Shown: in pieces, positions 1-11,000 of the stretch
How positions within the stretch are numbered: the stretch's first letter is position 1
Layout of the letters: the number at the start of each line of letters is the position of its first letter
Assembly (NCBI RefSeq): GCF_011397635.1
Contig: NC_064762.1
Coordinates: 19,679,479 to 19,743,478 of the forward strand
Source of the DNA: Epinephelus fuscoguttatus
Taxonomy: Eukaryota; Chordata; Actinopteri; Perciformes; Serranidae
DNA length: 64,000 nt
Reading direction: 5' to 3'
Notes under the pieces: model-generated
Told to the model about the DNA's origin: nothing
Database searches by the model: none
Seen by the model: only the letters and a program-made list of their open reading frames with translations
Position numbers and translations under genes: made by a program

Positions 1-46
1 GTCCGGGCCACGGAAATATGGGCTGGACCTGGAGACACAACCACAA

Positions 47-78
47 ACCTGCACACACACACACACACACACACATAC
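47..78. repeat. (CA)n microsatellite
   Basis: A dinucleotide run of about 32 bases, slightly interrupted by an AT near 75. Likely length-polymorphic. Confidence 0.85.
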
Positions 79-2065
79 ACACACACCTGACTATGTAACA
101 GGAAACACATGGCGATATCAACATCAACCTTTTGTCCTCTGTCATGCATGCACACACACGGACACACAAGTAGCGACAAACCGTGAGTTTTGGAAATTGT
201 AACAGGAAGCAGCAGCTCATCCATCAAGGCAACATTAGAGAGTCAGAACCACATAAACCACCTTGAATGCCAACCAAAAATTTGCTAGACTAAAAAATCT
301 CTTCATTAACATGTGTTTGCACTTTGTGACAGGTTAATGAATTTAACCAGGTTGATGCTGAAACACTGTGTGACCTCATCTTTATATGTCTATCTATGAT
401 ACCAGGCTGCACCTTGTGCTGCTGCCACATGACTTTGCATGTGAAAGGGCACGCTTTGCATGTTAGCCCAGATCTGCGGTTTTCTTTGCATCTCCACTCA
501 CGGCAGGCGGTGAGAAAATGACAGATGTTTTAATCTCTGATAGAGGCGGCAGTACCTGTCTTAATGCTGACATTTCTACCAAGGCGAAACTTAACAGAAG
601 GGTGTGGCTAAAGGTTCTGCAAAGGTTAACAGCACTCTGTATAGAGCAAACATCTACACCTCTCACAATGCAGGGATTCTGTGCCCTGTATGCATCTATG
701 CAGAAGCTAATTTTAAAGCTGGATGCCCTACTTGTTAGCACAGCTCACTTCCTTTTCCTGTATGAGGAGCAGGAAAAGGTCACTCAGCTGTGCAGCTGAA
801 AGCATGGATGTCTAATTGAGACAAAGCTAGGTGAAGACAGATGTTCATGAGTGTGGTGGCTTCTCAGGACCGCACCAAAACCATGTAATTAGTGCTTGTC
901 TTACTAGTATTGCAGCATTGTTGATAACCCTACATCAGGGGTGGGACAAAATATCGATACAGGAATATATCGTGCTACTTGCTCTTGCGATACGTCAACA
1001 CACTGGCACCAAATGTCGATATTTTTATTAAAACATGCAGGCACTTTAAATAGCTTCCCCTGCCAGCTTGTGTTCAGAGTCACTACTCCATGACTCCATG
1101 TGGCGGCTCTTATCAAATTCATGAGGGCAAAGTGAATGGAAGTTAATTAGCTTGCAGTGAAGAAGAAACTCGCAGAGGAAAATGGTGCAGAGTCAGAAAC
1201 CGGGGGAAAGTACGTAAGGCATGACATCTTTTAACTCAGCTTTTATGAGACATATGGGACAAACAAAATCAATAAAGACTTTGCGATAAGCAAGATGAAG
1301 ATAAAACAATCATTGTGCCACATTCAATTACGCAATGATGCTCTCCTTTTGACTCCGGGCACATCTTTCCTTTACATCTGGATTTAGCAACTTTTCAGAC
1401 CCCCTAGTAACTTTAGTCCTAAAAATAACCGGCTGCCACTGCGAGTGCTGCAGGGGCAGCCTATTGAGCTCTCATTGCATTACAAGGCGGAGCTCTCAGG
1501 ACGGCTGCCAACATTTCATTCAGTACAGCATCACCCGAATGTGTTGATTGGCGGGACAAAACAAAACAGACTGGAAGGTGAGTCTGTCACAGTATTCAGG
1601 CAGACTCCCACACCATCCCAAAGTAATAACTAATGCTGCACAGTGTTAATCGCTGCAGGGAATACAACATTAGAGCATAGTTCAAGTGCTACAATGCCGT
1701 CACATGTGCATTTTAGTCAGTCCGTTGTACCTGCTCTGTATAAAAGAGCACAAACTGCAGTTCATAATAGTCTTTCACAGAATTGCTGTATTGTAATACT
1801 GTTGTTATCGTGGGCAACACATTGTTGTAGCATGGTATCATGAGTTACTGTTATTCCCACCTGTTCCCTACATACACTCATACATGAAAGCTTTGAGATC
1901 TATTGACCAAAAGCTCGAGTTCCCAAAGTGTTGAAGGTAAAACATCACAGAAATAAGTCTGTTTCTCTGAGCTTCTTCTTCCTTTCCCATCTTCCCATCC
2001 TCCTTTGCTCCCACCCTACTGTCAGCTCCTTCACGCCTCAGTTCCTACATGTGACCTCCCGGCAG

Positions 2066-2306
2066 GAGGGACTGCCAGCAACAGGTGAAAGATCATGACC
2101 CCCAGCACAAAGACTCACTGCCCTCCTCCTACGGGCAGGGAGAGCTCAGCTCCAGCCTCAAGCGGAGATTAGGAAAACAGGGGGATATTACATCTCTCAA
2201 CACCAACAGTTTATCAGGGACGGTTTCACGAACAGAAGGCAGACTCAGTAGGAAATGGAGATTCAGCAAATCTCATCATCAAACTGCCTTCATACGACTA
2301 CTATAA
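2066..2306 (+). other. Weak candidate terminal coding exon
   Basis: A pyrimidine-rich tract followed by CGGCAG ends at 2065. From 2067 an open frame runs to a TGA at 2304-2306 and begins RDCQQQVKDHDPQHKDSLPS. Its composition (charged and serine-rich, with KRR and SRKWR clusters) looks more protein-like than the neighbouring random ORFs, and there is no ATG at its start. I do not recognise the family. It could be the last exon of a gene whose other exons lie outside the window, or chance. Seen: acceptor-like site and open frame. Inferred: coding status. Confidence 0.15.
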
Positions 2307-3135
2307 TTCACACGGCCATGAACTGTAACAGAAGAACTGATATGGAAACAATAGAGAAAATAAGATGTTTCCGCTTCGGCTCTCAAAATAAAACTAACCA
2401 TTCATTATTTTCTGGTGAACTCTCCTTACAGTCTATTGTGATCGTAGTATCAGTATCCAAAAAAGCTGCTGTAGTTGCACTAGTCACACATTATACTCCA
2501 GATATGTAACACGCCACATATGGAAGCACAGTTGGGCCTCTTCCGCATGCGGCGCGTTTGAACTCTGCACGCTATCTGGAACTGCTTTAGGCAGAGCACA
2601 GATAAAAGTGTTGGATCACACTGGACATCAGGAGGGCAGGTATATAATCATTAAACACAGGAACATATATATACACACACACATGTACACGCTTAACTGT
2701 TTTCCTTATAAACCATCGCCATCAAACACACTGGTGCCATACACTTGCACACACACCACCTGGACCTCAATATAAATAGAGCAGGTTGTGGAGTGATTTA
2801 GGATCATCTTCAAGGGAGAGAAACGTGATACAACGCGGGACCAAAGACATCCTGTGGAGCCATTCGTCTGAACGACCTCCAGTAAAAACATCAATCAGGA
2901 GACAAGGGAGAGAAACTACCTGACAGCTGAAGCTCGTTATAAACTTGACCAGCCGTCACTACGATGGTTTTGTTTCCGTGTGACAAAGATGAATACAGTA
3001 GGCCTGCCAATGGCTGTTTGAGGCACCTGCCACCTCTAGGTTTACAGAGATTTAATATCCTGAATACCTGACAAGATGTTGTCAGAAGATATATGGATAT
3101 ATGTGACTGATACTTTTGTAGGTCATTTCACATAA

Positions 3136-3753
3136 GGGCCCTGACACACCAAGCCCATGGTCGGCCGTTGGTCAATGTCAGGCAGTCATTGAAACGTCAG
3201 ACACCGTAGTTTTTGCAGTGTGTCCCGCGCCGTTGGCACTTGTCAGCTTTTTATTCCGGCCGATTCAGCAAGTTGAATCAGCATCGGAGATGGCGAAGCC
3301 CGATAGTGAATGAAATCGCTCTGATTGGCAGTTCAGCTCAGCTCATAAGATGAGAAACAGAAGTGAGGAAAGTAAACAAATGACTGAAGTCTAGAGAGCG
3401 TGAGATCAAAACAAAGTTGTAACAACAGGCAACACTGAGCTATTTAGCAGAATCAGTTTGTAATTGTTTCTATGACTGTTGGCGAACACATTGTTAATAT
3501 CATTTGTTCTTTCAACAACAGGTTGTGTTGTTTACATGCTGACTGGCTAACTAGCACCTTGAATCCAGCCTGCCTTCCCGTGTTCCTTTCTGAATAACAA
3601 ATACAGACTGCCACTGTCAGCTGGCTACTAGCTGTTGTCTTTGCGGTGCGTTCAAGTGTGACTTTTTGCGCAAGAGTCAGGCGACATGAGGAAACTCAAC
3701 GATCAGCCGCCATCGCCACTAGTTCTTTGATGTCGGTTTGGTGTGTCTGGATC
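3136..3753 (+). mobile_element. PIF/Harbinger-like non-autonomous DNA transposon, copy 1
   Basis: A 618-bp unit begins GGGCCCTGACACACCAAG and ends with the imperfect inverse TTTGGTGTGTCTGGATC. A second copy lies in the opposite orientation at 42437-43070, and the two share recognisable blocks along their length, for example around CTGACTGGCTAACTAGC. Flanks here are TAA on the left and TTA on the right. The second copy has a clean 3-bp TTA duplication. A 3-bp TWA target site is characteristic of PIF/Harbinger elements, so the class is inferred from that. No transposase ORF is visible. Confidence 0.65.
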
Positions 3754-3784
3754 TTACGACAAAGAGTCTACAGCCATGCAACTC

Positions 3785-3985
3785 TGTAAGTCCGTACTTT
3801 GTGCTAAACGTTAACGTCAACATGCTAACATGCTCCTAATAACAATGCTAACATGCTGATGATTAGCAGGTATAATATTTACCATCTTAGTTCAGTGTAT
3901 TAGCATGCTAACATTTGCTAATTAGCATGAAGCACAGCTGAGGCTGATGGGAATGTCATTCATTTTGCAGGTATTTGGTCATAAA
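3785..3985. repeat. Dispersed teleost repeat rich in GCTAACATGCTAA
   Basis: Contains several copies of the word AACATGCTAACATGCT and its relatives, then a block around 3940-3985 (GAGGCTGATGGGAATGTCA, TTTGCAGGTATTTGGTCATA). From general familiarity this combination recurs in perch-like fish genomes. I cannot name the family. Confidence 0.5.
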
Positions 3986-5024
3986 CAAATTGGACAAAGT
4001 AGTTGCTGAATGGGGGTTACCGTGCTTCTCACGTGGTTAAAAAGAGGCTCCCACAGCCACATGCTCTATAAACCCACTGCCACAATATCATCAGAAGACA
4101 AGCGAGGACACTAGATCACCACGACCAAACTACTGACAGGACGTGAGAAGCGAGGGTCAGGTCTGTCCTGGGCTTAACATTACAGGGTGGCACACTGGGG
4201 GGTGAAGGTGCTAAGGTCGTTCAGTCTCAGATTACATTCTCACGAGATTTAGGAGTGGGAAGAACACCTGCCATTCTTCCTCTAACTGTGAGGAAGGAAA
4301 CTGCCATCCAAACTAACATCTTCTCTCTGATCAGGGATGAAGCAGAACGGGCACACACAGCTTAACATAACATTTAAAAATGACCTTATCCCTTTTTCAT
4401 GACAATGTTGATATGACTCCAACTATTTTGATACTTAATCATTTCAGTCATTTTCTTAAGCAAAAATGTCAAATATTGCTCCTCAAGAGCTTTTTATACT
4501 GTATGTGAGAATTTGTTGCTTTTCTTTGTCAGTTGATAGTAAATGAAGAGTCTGAACTGTCAGTTGCACAAAAGAGGCAATCTGAAGATGCCACTTTGCG
4601 CTGTGGTAAACTGAGATGAGCATTTTCACCTTTTTTTGGCATTTTATAAACTAGACAATTAATCCATTAACTGTGAACATAACTGTTAGTTACAGCCATA
4701 CAGTAAAGCACATTCTATTGTTCTTTGAAAAGAAGGTCTATAGTTTAAAGGAATAGTTAGACATTTTGGGAAACACATTTATTTGCTTTTTCGCCAGGAG
4801 TTAAATGAGAAGACTAATGTCAGTCTGTACAGTAAAAATGAAGCTGGTTTCGACAACTGGTCAGCTTGGCTCAGCATCAAGACTAGAACTAGGGGGAAAC
4901 AACTATCCTGGCTGCATCCGGAGGTAATAAATTCCTCCTCCAAGCACCTCTGAAGCTCAATATTCAGTCTTTGCTTACTCCATAAAAAATAATAAGTGTT
5001 AAAACAACTATTCACCATTTTACC

Positions 5025-5548
5025 AGGGATGTTCCTAACAACTAATTTCTCTTATGTTTAAATTAAAGTCTGAATTGTGATTAGTCATCTAGTCCAAAAG
5101 TGAGAAAACAAAACAGTGAAAATTGTGTGCAACTTAATCTATAGGGTTAAAGAAATGTACAAAAAAAATGATTGCTTATATTTTAAAAGCCATTAGAAAT
5201 TGTTAATCACGCTTTGCAATAACCAAACTATATTTTAAATGCTGCTAAAATGTGTGGCATTTCATAATGCACCATGCATTATGGAGATTACACATTATCC
5301 TACAAAACATGGCGACAACTCACAACTCAAAGTTAATAAATAACCTTTATTGAAAACAATATTCTTTAAGAAAATAAATCTTTAGGAAACGTGCCTGATT
5401 ATTACTACAGCATTGTCATTGGGGGGACCCAGTTACACAAAAATAATAATAATTCAAAGAGTGAGTTTAACCAACCAATATTACAGGTGCCGACTTACGA
5501 GGTTAGCAACGGTTAATCGACTCGATTAATAATCGCGCACATCCCTAA
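5025..5548. mobile_element. hAT-like non-autonomous transposon inserted in the fold-back element
   Basis: A 524-bp unit starts AGGGATGT and ends ACATCCCTAA. It is flanked by near-perfect 8-bp duplications, ATTTTACC on the left (5017-5024) and ATTTTACA on the right (5549-5556). Eight-base duplications with short terminal inverted repeats are typical of hAT elements. There is no transposase ORF, so it would have depended on a partner for movement. Confidence 0.6.
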
Positions 5549-5683
5549 ATTTTACAAGTCGCTTCCTGGAGTATTAGCTGGTCTCCTAGTAACTGGATTA
5601 AGGCTGTCTATTTCCCCTTGTTTCCAGCTTTTATTCTAAGCTAATGTAAGTGCCTGCTAGCTGTAGCTTCCAAAAGTGTAATG

Positions 5684-5945
5684 TGTAGGTTCATGTCAAC
5701 ATTGTGGGGACACATATTTAACGGGAGGTTTGGGGGTCCTTCATACAGAAATTAGAGCATCAAACATGTAATTTTCTGCATTCTGGTGGTTTTTCTTTTT
5801 GCACACATTTGTATATTTTCTGCATCAATTTATGGGGTAAATGTCTTAAATTCCGTTTTTTTATTGGGGGTGGCATATGCACATGTTCTATATATTGAGG
5901 GGACGTGTCCCTTGCATCCCCCCTGTAATCAACACCGATTGGTGT
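5684..5945 (+). repeat. Dispersed repeat, copy A (inverse copy at 36380-36690)
   Basis: Shares ordered blocks with the reverse complement of 36380-36690: the ACGGGAGGTTTGGGGGTCCT block, AGAGCATCAAACA, TGCATCAATTTATGG, GGGGACGTGTCCCTTGCA. It lies inside the right arm of the fold-back element at 4746-6033 and so inserted after it. Class unknown; no clear target duplication found. Confidence 0.55.
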
Positions 5946-6033
5946 AAAGACATGAGAGTGGTCTGGATCCTCTCATCTAACTCAGTATGAAAATGAATAA
6001 GCATATTTCCCCAAATGCCAATCTTTCCTTTAG

Positions 6034-7518
6034 CTGAGCATGCAACAGCAAGAGTAGATGTTATGGTTGCAAAAGGGTCTTGTCAATCACAGACGCTACA
6101 ACTAAATATGTGTGTGTGTTTTTATGGTGGCGTTCAGCATAAATCATCACTTGTGAAGTGTGAAAGTCACCTGTGAATGCTGAAAACACTGCTCAGTGCT
6201 ACCTCCATCCTCCATCTGCTGCTGTTTCATAACAGCCTGAAGTCTGTCCAAGTTAAAAAAAAAAAAAAAATCCTGGCTGATCTGCAACTGACAACAGGAT
6301 CAATCTCTGGCCCAACAGGTCTTTTGTAAGAAGATGTTCCAGTTATGTAAGATCAGTGTCACACAGGGTCAGTGTCAGAGTTCATCATGTCTCATCACAG
6401 GACCACAGCAGCAGTACTTCATGTTCCCTCTGTCCATCACACACATCTCATACCAGAGTGAATTTCACTGCCCCATGGTCTTCATTATCTCCCCCGTTAT
6501 GCAACCTGCTCCACCATCAATCTCCCTATTATCTGCCATCAGCATTCATCTGTCAGCAGTCATCTGCTCTGCAGTCTGGCCTGCAGGCTGCACACACGCG
6601 CCTCACCTGAGCAGAGCAACACAACAAGAGGTCTGCACCTGAAAACATGGTGTGTGTTTTACCTGTGTCAGCACGCCGATTCACTGCACACACACAGAAG
6701 GGGCTCGACATTGGACATTTTCCACTTACTCTTTTTCTTCCAAGATGTCTTTGTAGAAACCACATGAGCAGACCTCCTCCTCCTCCTCCTCCTCCTCCTA
6801 CTCCCTGCTGCTGGAGACAAGCCGTTCTTCATTACAAGCGGCTGAAACTTCTCCATTACACTTCACTAAACTGCTTCTACGTTGACCCACTTGGCAAGTT
6901 TGCCAGCTCGAACATGGTGTCCTCCTTTTGTCCGGCGGTAAAACCTCAATCACACTGCACAGGTCCCTGTCGCGTTGCGTCATCGTCGTCACACCGACAG
7001 GCGGCTCACCTGATGCAAATTGACTTTGAGATACTTCCAGGGGTCTAAAGTTGACCTCAGAGGTGGAGTTATTAATAAAAACTACACTAGTTTTCAGGTC
7101 CATTACATTAACGGCTGCTTTTTTTCACCAATATAAATGTATTAATTTAAAATGCACCAAGTTGATGCATTTGAAACTGCTTTAAAGGGACAGTTCGCCT
7201 TAAAATAAAAAAAATACACATTTTCCTGTTGAAATTATTATGTGCGCAACTTCCGGTGAGATAGCGGAAGTAGCAGTAAGATAGCTAGTTAGTCCCAGTG
7301 GCTACTCTTGGCGGCTAACCACCAATGCTGGTTCTTTTCAAAAGTAATTTGCCTTCACTTCAGCAATTACTAATTTATTTTTTTTAACAAATATTTAACT
7401 AATGTTAACTTAGCATTTTCTAAAATGTCTTTGCGGAGCTCTGGTACCTGTTGCACTGTCCGTGTCTGTAAGGACTAAATACCAGTCTAAGCTAAATTTT
7501 TGTCTTCAACAACTGTCA
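6034..7518. other. Intergenic stretch, no confident gene
   Basis: Several overlapping ORFs on both strands around 6334-7103 look like chance, since they share the same DNA and are dominated by low-complexity proline and serine runs from a (TCC)n tract at 6773-6799. The part near 7180-7330 (AAAGGGACAGTTCGCC onward) resembles the end of a common dispersed fish repeat. Confidence 0.55.
6773..6799. repeat. (TCC)n microsatellite
   Basis: A nine-unit trinucleotide run. It creates a spurious poly-proline stretch in one frame and poly-arginine in the other. Confidence 0.9.
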
Positions 7519-8067
7519 CTGTGTTTCAAATCACATACTTCCATTAGCACACTTCCATGTAGTATACTATGTGCACTATACTTATTGGCGTAGTGCGTAA
7601 ATTTAGGGTAGTGTTGTCTCAAACCAAACACGGCCGTTGTGCACTCACCGGAAATGTCAACCGCAAATTAGCTAGTTAGCAAACTAGCATTCGCGTTATT
7701 GTTGGCGGTAACAAATTATTACAGACTGCTAAATTAACCCAATAAACATACTGCTGGCTTATACCCGACAACAGTATAGTGGTGCTTAGTGCAAAAAACA
7801 CATGTATGCAGCGACGTTCACGGTCGCACAGTCCTCGGCCACCATTTCCAGTTTGAAAAGTGGTCCCTCCCCTTCCGCTACGTAGCCAAGATGGCGACCA
7901 TTGAGGGCGAGAAGTGTCCATAGTTCCACACTCAACTTCTTGACCGTTTTGAGTGCACCATCCGGGTACTCATAGTGCACTGCATTGTTCCATACTTCTC
8001 AGTGTGAACACACTTGGGCACTCAAAATATTAAGTGTATGTACAGAAGTACGCGATTTGAGACACAG
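7519..8067. mobile_element. Terminal-inverted-repeat DNA element, about 550 bp
   Basis: Begins CTGTGTTTCAAATCACATAC and ends with its inverse, GTACGCGATTTGAGACACAG. Subterminal blocks also mirror each other: TAGTATACTATGTGCACTATA on one side, TACTCATAGTGCACTGCA on the other. No transposase and no convincing target duplication were found, so the superfamily is left open. The ORFs read from it on the minus strand (7676-7980) are probably not genes. Confidence 0.6.
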
Positions 8068-11000
8068 CATGTGTGTTGAACATGTAACCAGAACAAAAAA
8101 GTATTGTTCCTGTTGCCAAAGGTACCATTGATATGAAAAATAAAAACACCAGAGTTTCACGAGACATAGCGAAAAAGTATTAAATCAGAATTTGCAGAAG
8201 AGAATGACACCTCTGACAGGTCCGTCACTCAATGTCAGTACATGATATCCCTGTCTTTCCCCATCTGACTTCATTCTTAACCTACATTAGAAAATTGCTC
8301 ATTATAAAATAAACTCAGCAACATACCTTGAAATAATAGTAGGACCCAGTAAGTATACAAAACTAAACATTGTCAACGATAATTAAGTCCTAATGTCCTC
8401 AAACAAGTACTTCCTAATTAAGAGTGTCTTAGCATGTTACTGTTGCTAAAATTGGTCAAATTTGTTGCCATATCATACTAAAAACATTTTCATCATAAAT
8501 AAACAAGTTTACTTATTATTCCACACAACTTTATTCCCATAAACAGCCTTTACAGAACCTTGTAGTTTGTGGTGAAAAACGAGTCCAAACACAGAGATGA
8601 CATCGCAGCAGCTAAAAGATACTGGTATGAGTGGAATTTCCTCTTTAAAAAATGCCAATCACAATATTTTCTGCAGCAAACAACACATCAGATTTTAACT
8701 AAACTGGGCAGTAAACTCAGAGCCTGTTTATCCTCCACACTCTGTTCACAACATGTTTTTCTAAGCTTTCAGCTTCAAAGTTAAATTTTTCCTTGGCTCG
8801 AGGGCGTCTCAGTAACCTGTGTGAAAATGAGTCCCTGAAGGTCCTTGTAGGATTTACAAACAGTAGCTGAGGTCACATTGTTTTAGGTCATGTCAGGTGT
8901 CAGGTTCAACCACTGACGAACATTCTGAGCAAAGCAGATTTTCTCCATTTACGTAATCTCGTCATATATGTCCAAAAAATGATGGAAACCTATAGTAACC
9001 AATAATTACATTCCCGGATGTGATCTTTTTGTTCTGATATTATTATGCACCCTTTGTTTCTAGATGTTACCAGATCTCTTCTTATTGTCTGATAAGGCAA
9101 AGATTCCTTCAGTCTGATTAAATTGTTTGGCCTATAAAAGATGGTGATCATAATCATAATTTAGAGATTAGAGAAACTAGACTGAGGGCCTGACACTTTG
9201 GGCCCATTCAGTAATTCATCCACGCTTGCTAGCACCGTCTGCAGAGATCATGTTGCTTTAAATGTACCACCTTGATAACAGTTAATACTTTTTTCCTTAC
9301 GCTGACATTTACAGTGCCAGTAATTGATTCCAGGAACCTCCCTGCATGCACACAGAATGCAAAGGAAACCCAAAACCCAACTCAGTCCTTTCGTCTTTAT
9401 TAGCAGCCTATCATCTCGGCACATAAACAGTGTAGGGGCAGGACATGCCTGAGCTCACTGAATGGAAACTGGGCCATTGTGAGGAACCCATGGGGATGGT
9501 GAACTCAGTCCTGTACCTGCTCCTCATATCCGTGCCCCTCCTTCCTACTGAATTCACACTTCATTGTGATCATACTTTCTTGAGAAATACTGAAATAAAG
9601 CCACAGTTTGCAGCTTTCATACAGAACCATATCACTTTGTTTGGACTGGTGAGTAATAACTTGGCAGTGGCGAGGTCGCAGCCTAAATGATTGTCCCACA
9701 GGGGATAGGCTTGGCCCCGCAGCCTTTCCATACAATATCATCTTTCTCGCAAGCAAGATGACTTCATTGTCAACCGAAACCGCTGAAATCCTGAAGGTGA
9801 TAAGGATTTCCCCTCAGGTAGCAGCTGAACAGACAAACAATGCCAAAGCTGTCTGTTAACGGTGCTGTCCTCTCAACATGTCAGTGTCTAGTCCTCCAGT
9901 GAAAGAAATTATACTTGGCCAATAACTGTTTTACTCCACACATGTATAGGCATGCCTGGCCATTTTCAGTAAGTCCCATAGTCCAAATAGTTTTGAGTTC
10001 ATGTGGGAAGGTTGCGGTCATGAACCTTTGGCAGCCTGAAAACAATTACCAGTGGTGGTGACTGAAAATATTCAGTTGTTGATTTAAATAAGGTATATAA
10101 ATCTCGTTTAACTGCTGTAATGCTGCCTAATTTAGTCGTCACTTTACAATGTCCAAGCGTCCTGTTGTATCATGTGATGCTCTACAACATCAGGAAATTA
10201 TGTGCTGCTCAAAAACAGGCATTTATCTCAAATGACTTGGGCTGTGAGACACACAAAATGACTTCCTGAGCTCAAGATAGATATTTCCTGCGTTTAACGA
10301 TGTTTATGCATGTCTGATAACGTGGGTACGAGTTGTTGTGTCATTTCCAGCCTTCTGTTTTGAAGAATATTCTTGCTGCCATTTCTCCTAAATGATTGGA
10401 TGTTAAAGTTCCTGTTAAAAACAGATGAGAAGTTGTTTTGTTTTTTTTGTAGGCAGGCCTGTTGTTAATGGTCTCTGGAAAATGATGAAAAATGTTTATG
10501 ATTCATCCTGCACTCGGGTTGTACATTCTTTTTTGCATCCAATGAAATGCTTTCTCAAATATAGACACAAGCATACCATTGAGATGCATCAGCTTTATTG
10601 CAGGAATGAGCCTGTGTATCTCATTTACCAGCAGCACTGCTGGCTTTGGATCTGGGCTCAAACATGTACAACTCAGCTCTAAAAACCTCACAATGGTCAT
10701 CTTCTTCCAATTCATCCCTCTTTGATTTGTTGTAAAATCCCCAGGCATAGGCGATGGTGGTGGCGAGCAGTCCTTGACTTTAGGCTGTCTTCATGGCTGT
10801 TGTACATGTTGAGCCAGTAGCTGCTACTGTTTATCTGAAATTTGGCAGTGGGGTTATAACGCACATTCAGCACTAAGACTAACACAATTAATATTCCTTG
10901 GCTTCTTGATTTAACAGGAAACATATAAATATGCAGAATCAAATAGCACACTGCCAGCTGTTTCATGACAGCTTTAACGTTTCTTGAACACTTAGTTGCT

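Larger units (their letters stand above)
1..3132. other. Intergenic or distal intronic stretch, no confident gene
   Basis: No ORF here has an exon chain or family motif that I can defend. The stretch is ordinary AT-rich fish DNA with CA-rich microsatellites near 47-78 and 2670-2690. A short sequence at about 940-1020 contains repeated ATCGATA-like words and may be a fragment of a dispersed repeat. One weak candidate exon is listed separately at 2066-2306. Confidence 0.6.
4746..6033. mobile_element. Fold-back element interrupted by two later insertions
   Basis: The left end (TTAAAGGAATAGTTAGACAT, then TTGGGAAACACATTTATTTG, then GAGTTAAATGAGAAGACTAA) is the inverse of the right end, where the same features read backwards up to TTTCCTTTAG at about 6033. 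The pairing arms are roughly 100-250 bp. The body is split by a hAT-like element at 5025-5548 and by a separate dispersed repeat at about 5684-5945, which cuts the right arm at CTGTAGCTTC. A partial copy of the same family lies at 20160-20340. No coding capacity is seen. Confidence 0.6.

Noticed and set aside
6334-7103. Cluster of overlapping ORFs on both strands
   Set aside because: Mutual overlap on both strands and a (TCC)n tract producing poly-Pro/poly-Arg point to low-complexity artefacts.
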